A model generated the notes under the pieces. It had not been told where the DNA came from, made no database searches, and was given only the letters and a program-made list of their open reading frames with translations. A program made the translations under genes and the position numbers. Positions 12,154 through 23,300 of a stretch of DNA of 64,000 nt are shown piece after piece. The DNA is from Hippasteria phrygiana (taxonomy: Eukaryota; Echinodermata; Asteroidea; Valvatida; Goniasteridae), in contig JAZGUH010000362.1 in the NCBI GenBank assembly GCA_037893225.1, positions 597,501 to 661,500 on the forward strand. The letters are read 5' to 3'. Each line of letters starts with the position of its first letter. Positions within the stretch are counted from its first letter, which is position 1.

Positions 12154-12413
12154 GTTTTGATGATCCAGAAAATGAATCGGTTTTGTTTGACCCGTGTTGG
12201 GCAGTTTTGTTTGGCCTGCATTTGGTGGTTTCACCTCAAGTCATATCCCTCTCTCTCATAAATTTGAGGACACACTAACTGCATCTTTTACAAGGTAGAT
12301 TACAAAATCATACAATAACTGCAGGCAAAAATTTAAACCAGCCAACCTCCCAATTCCTGGAAACTTTATGCAGTTCTTAAATCATTTTCAAATCATTTTG
12401 TGAACAAAGAAAC

Positions 12414-12486
12414 TGGCAGGAGCGGGATTCGAACATGCGACCTCCGGGTTACCGTACCGGCGCTCTACCAACTGAGCTATCTTGCC
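12414..12486 (-). repeat. tRNA-Thr(GGT)-like SINE, family A copy 2
   Basis: The minus strand shows the same 73 nt tRNA-Thr-like head as at 5383-5455 and 31446-31518: GGCAAGA acceptor, GCTCAGTTGGTAGAGC D-arm, anticodon loop ACGGTAA (GGT), and TTCGAAT T-loop. Flanks match the other copies (upstream GGGAGACCGCCAACATA; downstream GTTTCTTTGTTCAC). Shared flanks mark a SINE. Confidence 0.75.
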
Positions 12487-12690
12487 CTATATGTTGGCGG
12501 TCTCCCAAATTGTCAGCATCTTTGTTCGGGTGGTTCTTAAATCGACGGCAACTTTTAAATTTTACTTTAAAAAGATACATTTTTAAATTTCGGACACACA
12601 GGAGTCAATAGCAGCCACAGTTTGCGATACGAAAATCACTTTTTCATCGCTTTTTAGTTTCGCCGCTCGTTTTCAACCGTCGGGCGGATA

Positions 12691-12822
12691 ATAGCCTTTA
12701 GTCAAGGCGCGCGTGGCTACCTGGATGCGTGACGCGCCCCGCATGCAGGCATGTCCGGGGCACGATCCGGGGGCGCGCCACTCGTCCGGAAAGCAACGCA
12801 CGCCTTGACTAAAGGCTACAGG
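12691..12822. mobile_element. Short MITE, TAGCCTTTAGTCAAGGCGCGC ends
   Basis: TAGCCTTTAGTCAAGGCGCGCGTGGC at the left is matched by GCACGCCTTGACTAAAGGCTA at the right, with a GC-rich interior. A second, 3'-truncated copy with the same upstream sequence (GTTTTCAACCGTC..) lies at about 39862-39930. Confidence 0.7.
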
Positions 12823-12828
12823 GCAGTT

Positions 12829-12975
12829 TTCCACTTTCTTGACGACGACAGCACACCTGGTGCCGTCATTTCACAGGATGATTGAGACTACTATTAAACT
12901 TACAATCTAGTAAGGTATTTCGTAATAATTCAGTAAAAAATAAAATTGGAGGATTACCAATCGTGTACACTACCT
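12829..12975 (+). mobile_element. 3' part of TTAA-flanked MITE (AGGTAGTATAC family), copy 2
   Basis: The 3' third of the family is present and ends GTGTACACTACCT followed by TTAA (12976-12979). It shares a variant tail (GGAGGATTACCAATCGTG) with the copy at 24480-24640, which suggests a subfamily. Confidence 0.7.
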
Positions 12976-13136
12976 TTAAGCACAAATAGAAAAGCTTAAG
13001 AAGAAAAAAATAATTGCTTAATAAAAGCAGGTTACCAGCCAAAACTGTATATTGCTTGTGACTGGTATTTAGATGTCGTTTGCTCATTTTTAGCATGATA
13101 ATCACATACAGAGGTATTTTTTTTGTCGGTACTTAA

Positions 13137-14082
13137 AGGAAACATGCTTCTCAAATTGACCGGATCACATTATATTTCATAAATAAATTCATTTATATGT
13201 ATTAAATGTGAATTAAAAGCCAAACTGGTTCAAGTGAAGTTTTAGTGTGATTATTTGCCGCTCAAAAATTGACCCCCTCTTTTTGAAATTTGTTGAGACT
13301 CAAATTGAGGGCGCTGTTCGTGACGTAGACCGAGGCACCCAAATTCATGGATCGACTCGATAGTCTGGACCCGGCCCGTATACACACACTAGGTCTACAC
13401 GTGCAATTTCGTAAGTTGCAACAACAACTAACATCGAACTTACCCTGATTTTCTCCCTTTTAGCGAAGGCTCCTCGGGGAATGGGCCGTTTAACTGAATT
13501 TGCCTATATCTTACTCACATCTGGGAACTTTGTTGGGATGGCAGTGGACTTGAGCATATTTTTAATGGTCATCCCAAAGGATTTGAAAATACCAGTATCG
13601 AAACACGACGGCTCAAAGTGGTCGCTACATAACACTGAGAAGCTGCTGGGACCGGACCACTTCGCTCTTGTCACCTTCACTTTCGCCGTCCAAATTCTCT
13701 GATATTTCGCATCAGTTGGAAATAAATGAAGGCTTACTCCATCCGTCGTCGTTTTGCTGCACCCAGCAGCCACACACCTTGTCGGCATGGCCGAAAAACA
13801 CTATATTTTGCTTAGATTTTGGACGCAGAATTTTCGCCGTACAATGTACACACAATGCATACCCGTGATGAATGGGTAATGTGCCTCGATCTACGTCACA
13901 CACTTATGTTAATGAGGGTCCCACTCAGGGGGTGGAGTAGCTTGGACAAACATTTTCAAAAATTGTTTTTTCATATTTAATCTGGGAAATAATTGTCTCT
14001 GGACACAAAATATCATTGTCAAGATAATACTTTATTGTTTTAAGCAGGAATAATGCAATATAAATCCTAAATCATGTTTCCT
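13137..14082 (-). mobile_element. 946 bp TTAA-flanked element carrying a THAP-domain ORF
   Basis: TTAA at 13133-13136 is followed by AGGAAACATG. The other end is CATGTTTCCT followed by TTAA (14083-14086), a perfect 10 bp inverted terminus. A subterminal inverted pair (GTGACGTAGA.CGAGGCAC near 13319 and its reverse complement near 13884) lies inside. The element splits an older CATGAAATTGGCCCC-type repeat, whose halves rejoin across one TTAA; this supports insertion with target duplication. TTAA duplication is the hallmark of the piggyBac superfamily. The only coding segment is the minus-strand THAP exon at 13519-13788. Confidence 0.8.
13519..13788 (-). CDS. THAP zinc-finger first exon inside a TTAA element
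   Basis: From ATG (13788, good context GGCCATGCC) the exon encodes 90 residues and ends at a strong donor, GAT|GTGAGTAAG (GT at 13518-13517), phase 0. The C2CH ligands are Cys5, Cys10, Cys54 and His57. Other THAP hallmarks are LHLFP (20-24), Trp33, Phe58 and an AVPTIF-like TAIPTKF (82-88). THAP domains bind DNA site-specifically and occur in P-element transposases and many animal regulators. No following exon could be identified before the element's end, about 380 bp away. It may be a truncated gene, a captured THAP exon, or the N-terminal DNA-binding part of a former transposase. Confidence 0.82.
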
Positions 14083-14305
14083 TTAAGCAATTTTTGTGCT
14101 GAAGCGCCTCTATGAAATTTGTCCCAGAACTCAACTACAGCCCTGTTAGATTTTCGAGGTCAACTTGCACACTCTATCTCCACAAACCATCTGCATTTTT
14201 ACCCGAGTACTGTCAACAGGAGTAAACTTGCCTGTGGAGTTTTTCCTCGTTGATTCTTGCCGACCTCTACTCTCATCAGCTCTTGCAGATCGTTCCAAAG
14301 TTGCC

Positions 14306-17300
14306 TTAGCTCAGCTGACCAATAGGAAGGCTTTCCTGCCACAGGTCGTGCAGGAAACTGTAAAGATTGGAGCTGACCGACACCTGAGGAGAAAATAAAC
14401 AATGAAAAAAAGGTTAACCCACTTGGGGTTGGATGTTACTGATGGAATGCTGGGGTAAACGTATACAATAGACCTGTATCATGGTACAGCCATTTTGTTC
14501 TTCTCCTATTCAAATCAATGTAACCAAACCGAGGCCGGAAGGACAAATAGTCTGGCACCTTCATTCATTAATTGGAATCACTATGCATAATTGCTAATGC
14601 ATACAGGGAACAAGACAAAGATGGTGACGGCATGATAAAGGTCTATAGGCACCATTCAAAAACAATACAATTGAATAATGAATGGATTGTGTATGAGCAG
14701 GAATGCGGCTATTCACGTCAACCGGCCCGGGTGTCTTTCACACAGTGATTACGGCCGCCGTCCGACTACAAGGGATTAAACTCGGGTTTATCTACATACA
14801 GTTTTGACCCACACGATCAGATAGCATTAAATGTAAACAAATAAACCACGTGTGGACTGTCATAGAGCGATCACATGCGACTCAAACAATAACGAGAGTC
14901 TCCTGCGCCCTTTCCGAACTCGTTAAGTACCTGCAAACTGACGAGGGTTACAGGTATTTGTCGAAATTGAATGCACTGAAGACATCAGATCCATATTTAA
15001 TAGGTCTGTCCGAATATAGCGAATATTCGTATACCTCTTTGCCGGTTCGAATATTCGGAAAAAATATATAACAGTGTCAAATGCCGCATTTTTGTGGACA
15101 GAGGTTTGTTCCCGACCGTAAAACCCTTGACACTTCTAAACTAATTATAACTCAGGCTGGAGTTTGGTTTCTTGTTATCAGAACGTTATACGTACTCGTA
15201 AAGATCTTAATACAATGCAAACAAATGTCCATCGGGTGGTCTATAATATCGATCGCCGCATGTAAAACACCGGCTTGGTTTGCGTGCAAACTTTTTATAG
15301 GTGCGGCATGCAGTTGCAGCAGACGCCTGAAAGACTTGATCGGCGAGCATTGAATATTCGGTCTAATAATCGAATACTAAATTATTCAAAAATGAACAGC
15401 CCTAATATTTAATCCCAAAGCAGTATTTTCAAAGGTTTGCAGAGTTTGGCACGTGAACCTTTGATCATGAATGTGTATCGGACTGAAGCATTCAGAGACT
15501 ACATCTGCAAGTATCACCAAGCAAACTATGAAAGGTTATAAAAAAAGGCAAAATGTCTAACCATTGAATATTCTGATGCATGGGTGGGTGAGGGAAGTAC
15601 GCATATATAAGATTCCACATTCACAGCAAATGCAGAACGAGATGTTGACCAGGTTTCTCTAGAAACTGCTGCAACCAACGAACTCTCCCAGATAAATATG
15701 AAGAGATTCTAAGAATGTTGCATTTTGGACAGACCTTTGTCTATTATATAACAATAAGCCAGTTCGGTATTTCAACCGCGCACATGTGCACAATGACATT
15801 TTATCCCGAATGACCCGCGTGACCCAACGCGCGCGTGTGAACGCAAAAGGTGGTCGCGCACAACGCGCACGTGTTGAATTCAATCAGAATGGGCATTCGC
15901 GTAACATCGAGTGACATTACGTCAGCAATTTTATCCTGAATAACCTTTGACCTTTGAGATACCGAACTTGTGATGTGATGTCACAGGAAAAGGTGCATAG
16001 AGAGATGCTATTTATTTATTTATTACATTTCTTTACCCAGGGTGTTCCATTGGGGCCATGCATATTATTAGTTAAAACTGAATAATTACACATTCATACA
16101 AAATATTTAAACAAATACAATAATGTTTACACAAATAAATCTATTTTTGGTTAACTTTTCAACTCTCCAGTAGAAGCCTATTGCTGATTTACGGGATGGG
16201 CGAAAAACCCGTGAAAAAAAAACCTTTTAGGGTGAAAAACAAGGGGAAATTCCCATCCGGCTCCAAAGTATTTTGGCAAACAAGTTTATAACTCCGCAGA
16301 TCAGCGTAAATGGCAGAAATATCACTGATAGATGGCTTTACGTAGCTATGGTTGCGTTAGATTAGCTTACACTTAAAACACGGGGTTATACACCACGGGG
16401 AAGCCACGAAATGAGGCAAATCGAACGCTGCGGTGTCTTTGCCTAGGCATGCTGGGAAAATTAAAGTCAAGGGTTGTTTGGGGCGGGAACTTAAAAAAAG
16501 GCCAAAATTTTAACAGAGGCCCTCTGTCGTCTGCTCTACCGGAAAAATCTTTACCATGACGACATGATAATTATAAAATTCACAATTTACACACAGTCTA
16601 GTCCCCAACTGTTGTAAATGTCAGGAAAATACACTCTTTGCTTTCCAATTTATGTCACAATTTGTACATTTTACTCGCGTCGAATTCGACTTCGCCGCTA
16701 TGTTTACGTTTTCAGCTAGGCGGTGACGTCATTACACCCGGGCAGCCACCAGAGACCCGCTCGTTAACTGGGGTAGTGGTGGTTGACACCGCGGGGTAGA
16801 CACGAGTATCATGTGATGACTAATCGAACAGTCTCGTGTAAGTTTCACTTTATACACGTGTAAGCTAATCGAACGCACCCTATACGAAGACAGTCTGTTT
16901 AATGCATGGCAACTCAAGTCTATAGGGGGAGGTCGACTTGGTCTCACCGACGGTGGAAGGTACCCCACCTGGGTCTAATAGGTCTGAACATTGGGATAAT
17001 ATCTCTGGAATCTGTTGAAGAATTATCCTCTATTTAGATCTGGGCCCAGGAAAAGCGTAAGGGTGGTAGGGTTGGAAAAAAATAAATAAAAAGTACCTTG
17101 TAAGGTGTAGGGTTCAGCTCTCGCTTGACATCGGACCTGAGTGTTTGCATACCATGTTGGACATTGTCGCGGATCTCTAAAAGAGTCGGCAGGGGCTGAC
17201 AAATCTTAAAAAGTCAATGAAAAGTTCAAAACACTTAAATACAATCTCCTTAATGTCAATGTCTACACAACTCAACCATGCATCCAAACGTATGCATTTC

Positions 17301-20300
17301 TTGATCGCTCACAAAATCCTTGGAATTAAAAAACAAAAAGATAAATATGTTTTGATGTTTTTTTTGTCTTAAGTGGCCAATTCAAGCGTGTGGTCTTTGT
17401 TAATTTAGATGGGACAAGCTTGCCCTTATTTATATGGAACTTTTATAAGTCTTTAAAACAAGTATGGCTATTTCATGCAACTATACAAAAATACAGCATG
17501 GAAATAAATACAAAATAGTAATTTCATCTTAATACCTTCCTGTCTTTCATGTACAGCTTATGGAGTTTCTCAACTTTGGATGGTCGGACGTTTACCCTGG
17601 TAAGCGCCTGTGGTGACAAGGAAAACAAATTTGGTCAATTTGGACAAGAGTCCTTGGTTATCAACAAAAATCGTGCTGCCCTGTGGCACTTTTACTGGGA
17701 AGTGTCAAAATCCAACACTCTGCAGTAACTAAACAAAGGCATATTGTATTATTTGATTTCCCATTCAAACGTGAATAATGTTTTGCACTGCAAGAACACC
17801 AATTAAAAAGAAAAATTTACAAAAAATATTTTCAGTAATGAAACTTGGAAAGACCATGGATGGTATATATGTACCTTCAAATCTCGACATACAAGAAAGC
17901 CGAAATCCTGGCACAGGGCTCAAGTACAAACCTGAATATGAAGCTTACGTTTGGGTTTTGAAATGACTAAACTTAATCGACACTGACTGACCTCAAATGG
18001 GTGACGGCACAGCACTACTTTATGTGCCTCGGGCCCTGGTTCGTGTGGTTGGACCATCAGATCAGCAATAGCCAGACCTGTGGTGGAAGAACACCAGGAG
18101 TTTAAAAACTTGCTCGCACACTTAAAAAAAGAAAAAAAAAAAAGAAGAAATTTGCCCTGAAAACTTGAAACTTTGGAATGTTCCTCCAGGAGCATTTCCA
18201 ACCATTTTTCAGTTTTGAAACTAGATCATTTCTTTCTAGAAGAGGTGGCTGGGGACATCAAAATGTACGTCTCCCAGATGTCCCACGTCTCTCTGTGTAC
18301 ATTATTTAGACACCTAACCTCTTGAATACTGACTGACATCCAGAGGCGCATTCCTGCACCTACTCAATCCATTAATGTTTCAACTATATTGTTCTTGAAT
18401 GGGAGTCTAATGAATAGATGGAGCTTTTTCAAATCAAACAAAGCTTTCATTCCCACGAAAGTGTGATGAATAGGACCTCTCTATTCAGTGTGGTGCCTAT
18501 TGTTTGCGTTACACTTGGCTGCACAGCCCCATTCTTGGCATACCGGCACCCCATCAATAACAGCCAGATGCAAGGGGTTATAACCCTTAAGTCCGGGTCT
18601 TATAATGGGGCACCCGGATGACATGCTGGCTTGTGTAGCCAAGCGAAACGGACACAAGAGGCTTGTGCAGCCACATGTAACACACACAGAATAACCCAAC
18701 AATGGATTGAAAATGCAGAGAATGCAGGTATAGCCGTCAACCGGCCAGGTGGTAATCTTCAAGCCGTGGCTATAGATGTCAGCTGGGGTCAAGGGGTTAA
18801 GTGGATTTAACGTAAAGCTCCGAACTTAATTGCGGTATTAGTTGTGAAAGATCACAGTACGCACCATCTGATCCGTAGAGCCGGAATGCATCCTTCCTGC
18901 CGGGAATGGTGACCTTTTCGATGTCGTGGCTCAGCTTAATGCGCGGTACGTCGTCAATCTGAACCAACTGCAGGTCGATGCAAAAGAACATAGATCTCGG
19001 TCATTTCTTCGGCTTTGGCTTCTTGATCTTCAGATGTGGCAAGATCTGAGGAATCTTTTTTTTGGGGTTTGGGGGTTTGGGGGTTTTGGGGGTTTTGGGG
19101 GTTTTGGGGTTTTGGGGGTTTGGGGGTTTGGGGGTTTGGGGGTTTGGGGGTTTTGGGGTTTTGGGGTTTTGGGGTTTTGGGGTTTTGGGGTTTTGGGGTT
19201 TTGGGGTTTTGGGGTTTTGGGGTTTTGGGGTTTTGGGGTTTTGGGGTTTTGGGGTTTGGGGGTTTGGGGGTTTGGGGGTTTGGGGGTTTGGGGGTTTGGG
19301 GGTTTTGGGGGTTTGGGGGTTTGGGGGCTGGGTTTTTGGGAGGAGGAAGTTCGTATGGTCCTGTTTAATCTGATGTCAAGTTTCTATGTCTTGTATCTCA
19401 CCTTGAAGACACAGCCAAGTGCTGGTTGCCTCTGGCAAGTCACTAGGTGGGTGCCGATTCCGAAGGCATTAATTGAGTGGCCCTAGACAGAAGTAGAAAA
19501 TACGATTTTTACATCAGGTCTAAAGCAACAATCAGCTAGATTGTTTGTGATATAAGCAAATATTTTAGCCTCAGCAACTCCATGAAATTGGCCTCAACTG
19601 AAATATGTGACACGCTCTGCAAAAAGGGCACTTATGTTGCAAAATTTGAAAATAGTGTTTTATATATAGCTGGAAATGCCATTTGATAAGCTTTCATATG
19701 GTATATGTCTGAGGTCTCTAGCATTTTGCAATCACGAGATATTTGGAAATTTGCATGTTTGTTTTCAGGAATTTCTTGAAATGACTGGAGGAGAAACAAG
19801 CCATTTAAAAAAACAAAAAGCAAAGCAATAGATGGAAGCACTCGACAAAAACACATTCCTTTTCCAACTTTATTCACTGAAATCAAAGATTTTGGTTATG
19901 AAATAGAATAATATAGGCATCAAAGATGCAAAAAATGTCCTCCCTTCAAAATCACTTGTTTGAAGAATTTGTCACCCTCTTCACATTGAACGGCCCATAA
20001 CTCGTAAAAGCATACAGCGACTTATGTGCCCTTTTTGCAGAGCGGGTCACATATGTGACCCAACCCAACAAAATGAGTCAAGAGTCGCCAGAGTTACTTC
20101 CCGAGTTTACACGCCCTTAACCAGTTCACGCCGGGATTATTTTAACATTGACCGGACCCAGGCGCAGACGGGTTCAGGCCGTCATCTGCAGGCAGCACAT
20201 CCTGATATTTCCGGCCTCGCTCGCTGCGAGCGGGTCGCTGACAGATATTTCCGGCCTCAATCGAGTGCGTGTTGCGTGTATACACGTCATTTGACGTGAA

Positions 20301-23300
20301 CTGGTTAAACATGACTTATACTGGGTGCGTTCGAGTAGCTAACCTGGACCGACTCGGGTGAAGGCAGACGGCTTAGCCATGAGAGCTGGGCTAATAGAAG
20401 GCACTAAACCTGCAAGGCACTGAACGGGTGCCTGCAAGGCACTGAACGGGTGCCTGCAAGGCACTGAACGGGTGCCTGCAAGGCACTGAACGGGTGCCTG
20501 CAAGGCACTGAACGGGTGCCAGCAAGGCACTGAACGGGTGCCAGCAAGGCACTGAACGGGTGCCAGCAAGGCACTGAACGGGTGCCAGCAAGGCACTGAA
20601 CGGGTGCCAGCAAGGCACTGAACGGGTGCCAGCAAGGCACTGAACGGGTGCCAGCAAGGCACTGAACGGGTGCCAGCAAGGCACTGAACGGGTGCCAGCA
20701 AGGCACTGAACGGGTGCCAGCAAGGCACTGAACGGGTGCCAGCAAGGCACTGAACGGGTGCCAGCAAGGCACTGAACGGGTGCCAGCAAGGCACTGAACG
20801 GGTGCCAGCAAGGCACTGAACGGGTGCCAGCAAGGCACTGAACGGGTGCCAGCAAGGCACTGAACGGGTGCCAGCAAGGCACTGAACGGGTGCCTTAAGC
20901 ATGTTAAGCCCCTTGTGTCCGGCTGTCATTGATGGGGGACTGGTATATGCCAAGAACAGGCTGTGCAGCCAAGCGTAAATGCAAACAATAGTCAACACAT
21001 CGAATAGAGTGGTCCTATTCATTGCACTTGGAGCCCCCCCCCCCCCCCCCCACTTGAAAAAAGCTTCATCTATTCATTACACTCCCATTCAAGAACAATA
21101 TAGTTGAAACATGAATGGATTGAGTACGCACAGGAATGCGCATATACATGACAACCATCCAAGTGTTCTTTTTCAAACCGCGGCTAAGGCCATTGTCCGT
21201 ATTCAAAAGGTCACTGACCTGCTGCTGTAGTGATAGTAAGGTATCCTCATTGATGTCATTACTAGCCACGATCGTCAGATCTCGGAACCAGGACAACTTA
21301 AACCTGAAAGATTATTTAAATGGAGGAAAGACTATTATGAAAACTGTTCTGCAGTAATATGCTCATGTTATGAAGAATATCTTGAAGATGATCCTCTGTA
21401 AGCCGTGTCCGCATTGGACTTTTTTGGGTAAAACCTACGGAGACTGTTGTCAACTTATCCAAATTAAGTCCAATGCGGATAGCTGGTACAACTTGCCAAA
21501 TTGTCAAGTGTCGATCGTCGGTTGTACCCTCCGCAGCAGTAAGTTTTACAGGCCCAAGCGAGTAGCGGAAGAGTTACGTGGTAGGTTTTACGTCGCTGAA
21601 AGGTCCAGTGCGGACAGCCACGGTAATGTAAAACCTACATTTTGATCACGTGCCGTCTGCAGATATCAATGCATGCCTCTACGATTTTGCGAGCTTCCGG
21701 GAGGCGCGCATGGCCCCATGCATTGTGTACTATAGCTGCAGTTCTGACTGAATGCACGCACGATGGCATGAAACTTTCGTTAACTTTAGCGAATGCCGAG
21801 CTGCATTTCTGCCGTTTCTTGCTATTTTACTTTGATCTACATGATGGGGGATATCCTAGAAATGATAAGGAGTTTGATTGTCGCTTCATGTTGATTCAGA
21901 ATGGCGTTGGCATACACAATGAAATGCGTGTAAATTTAGCGCCTTCTACAAAACCACAGAGGACATGTCACTGGATAGTTTATCTGGCCAACAAGGACTT
22001 TCCGCGAGCCGTGTAATCCAAGTGCGGAGGCATGAAAGAATAACCACAGTGGAATATTAACAATCACGTACGGAAACATTTGACAATAGTTAGTCTAATG
22101 CGAACGCGGCTTAAGAAATTTATCAAACAGAGAAAGAAAAAAAAAATGGCAAATTACTTTATGTATTGACTCCTGTCCCGTTCCATCTATATGCCACTCT
22201 TTTGTAACACAGTGTGGAACGAACGAAAAGTGAATTTTCTGTTGTCTTTAGAGGAGAAAGAGCTTTTTCCAAGGTGATGTAGAGCCAATGATTTTCCGTT
22301 TCAGAAAAGTCAATTTTCCGTTTTGACAAATCTTCATTTCCGTTTCGCCCATTAGAACAGTGTACACAAATCTGTTTCATTTCCATTTGACATTATTTCA
22401 TACATGTAAATGAATGCACAATGAAAGAGGCCAATTCCGTTAATTCCGTTTGGTTTCCACTAAAACGGAAAATCATTGGCCCTAGTGATGCAACAGCTGG
22501 GGACGGGAACTGAACCCCTAAATGTATCTAAATTACGTCTTAAAACTTATCTTTTTAATGAGGAATATGATAATTAACCCGTTTTTACATTTTTACATTT
22601 GCAGGCTTTCAAGCAAACCCGGGTGAAAAAATAGGATCAACATTTTCCCAAAAAAAACAGGACAAAAGTAGGACTTTGGAGGACCAAATCAGTATAAAAG
22701 TAGGACTTTCAGGAGTAGTTTTCGTTGATACTCACCCATGTCCACAGCATCACAAGCCTCATTTGGCATGTTCTGTACTCACAACACTTATTGCTCCATC
22801 CTCAACTAAGCTCTTGGAAGTAAAGTTGCGGTACTCCTGCACCCAAACCGTTAAGTTCATGATTTTCACATGACAGTGTGTAACACTGTTATGAAAAATA
22901 TTCAGTGCGATTTCATTTTTCGGAGTTCTGGGACAAAAAGTAGGAAAAAGTAGAAATTTCAAGGAAAAAGTAGGTAAAGTAGGAATACCTGAAAGCCTGC
23001 ATCTGTATCAAGATTATTGTGGGTACATTTAACATTCTGATATCAAGAAACCAAACTCCAGCCTGCATTTTTGCAGTAATTATTTTATAAGTGTCAAGGG
23101 TTTTACGGGCGGGAACAATAAACCACTGTCCACAAAAGTTACCGTCGCCAAAATTGCGGCATTTGACACTAAGCTCCTTAACATTTGTATTAACCCTAAC
23201 GTCCTAGGCATTCACTTGGGGTACAGTACACTGTACTACAAAATACTACTCAATTCTCATAGGCCTGTGTAGTAAAGATACTGCATACTACAGTTTACTC

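Noticed and set aside
14199..14402. 67-codon minus-strand frame starting [12 protein letters not shown]
   Set aside because: It is a wrong frame across NAPRT's last exon. The spliced frame reads [16 protein letters not shown] and stops at 14306.
19062..19338. Ciliate contamination or a true telomere
   Set aside because: The array is flanked on both sides by in-phase NAPRT exons, so it is an internal simple repeat unless the assembly is wrong.
18926..19486. Gly/Trp/Phe/Leu-rich frames through the G-rich array
   Set aside because: They are repeat-encoded and overlap NAPRT exons 8 and 9 on the other strand.
20416..20894. CRISPR-like array
   Set aside because: There are no distinct spacers. 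Units are identical 22 bp blocks in direct tandem, in an animal gene intron.
20339..21022. 227-codon minus-strand frame of repeated [15 protein letters not shown]
   Set aside because: It is the 22 bp hairpin array read in its cycling frames, and it lies in a NAPRT intron with a continuous splice model around it.
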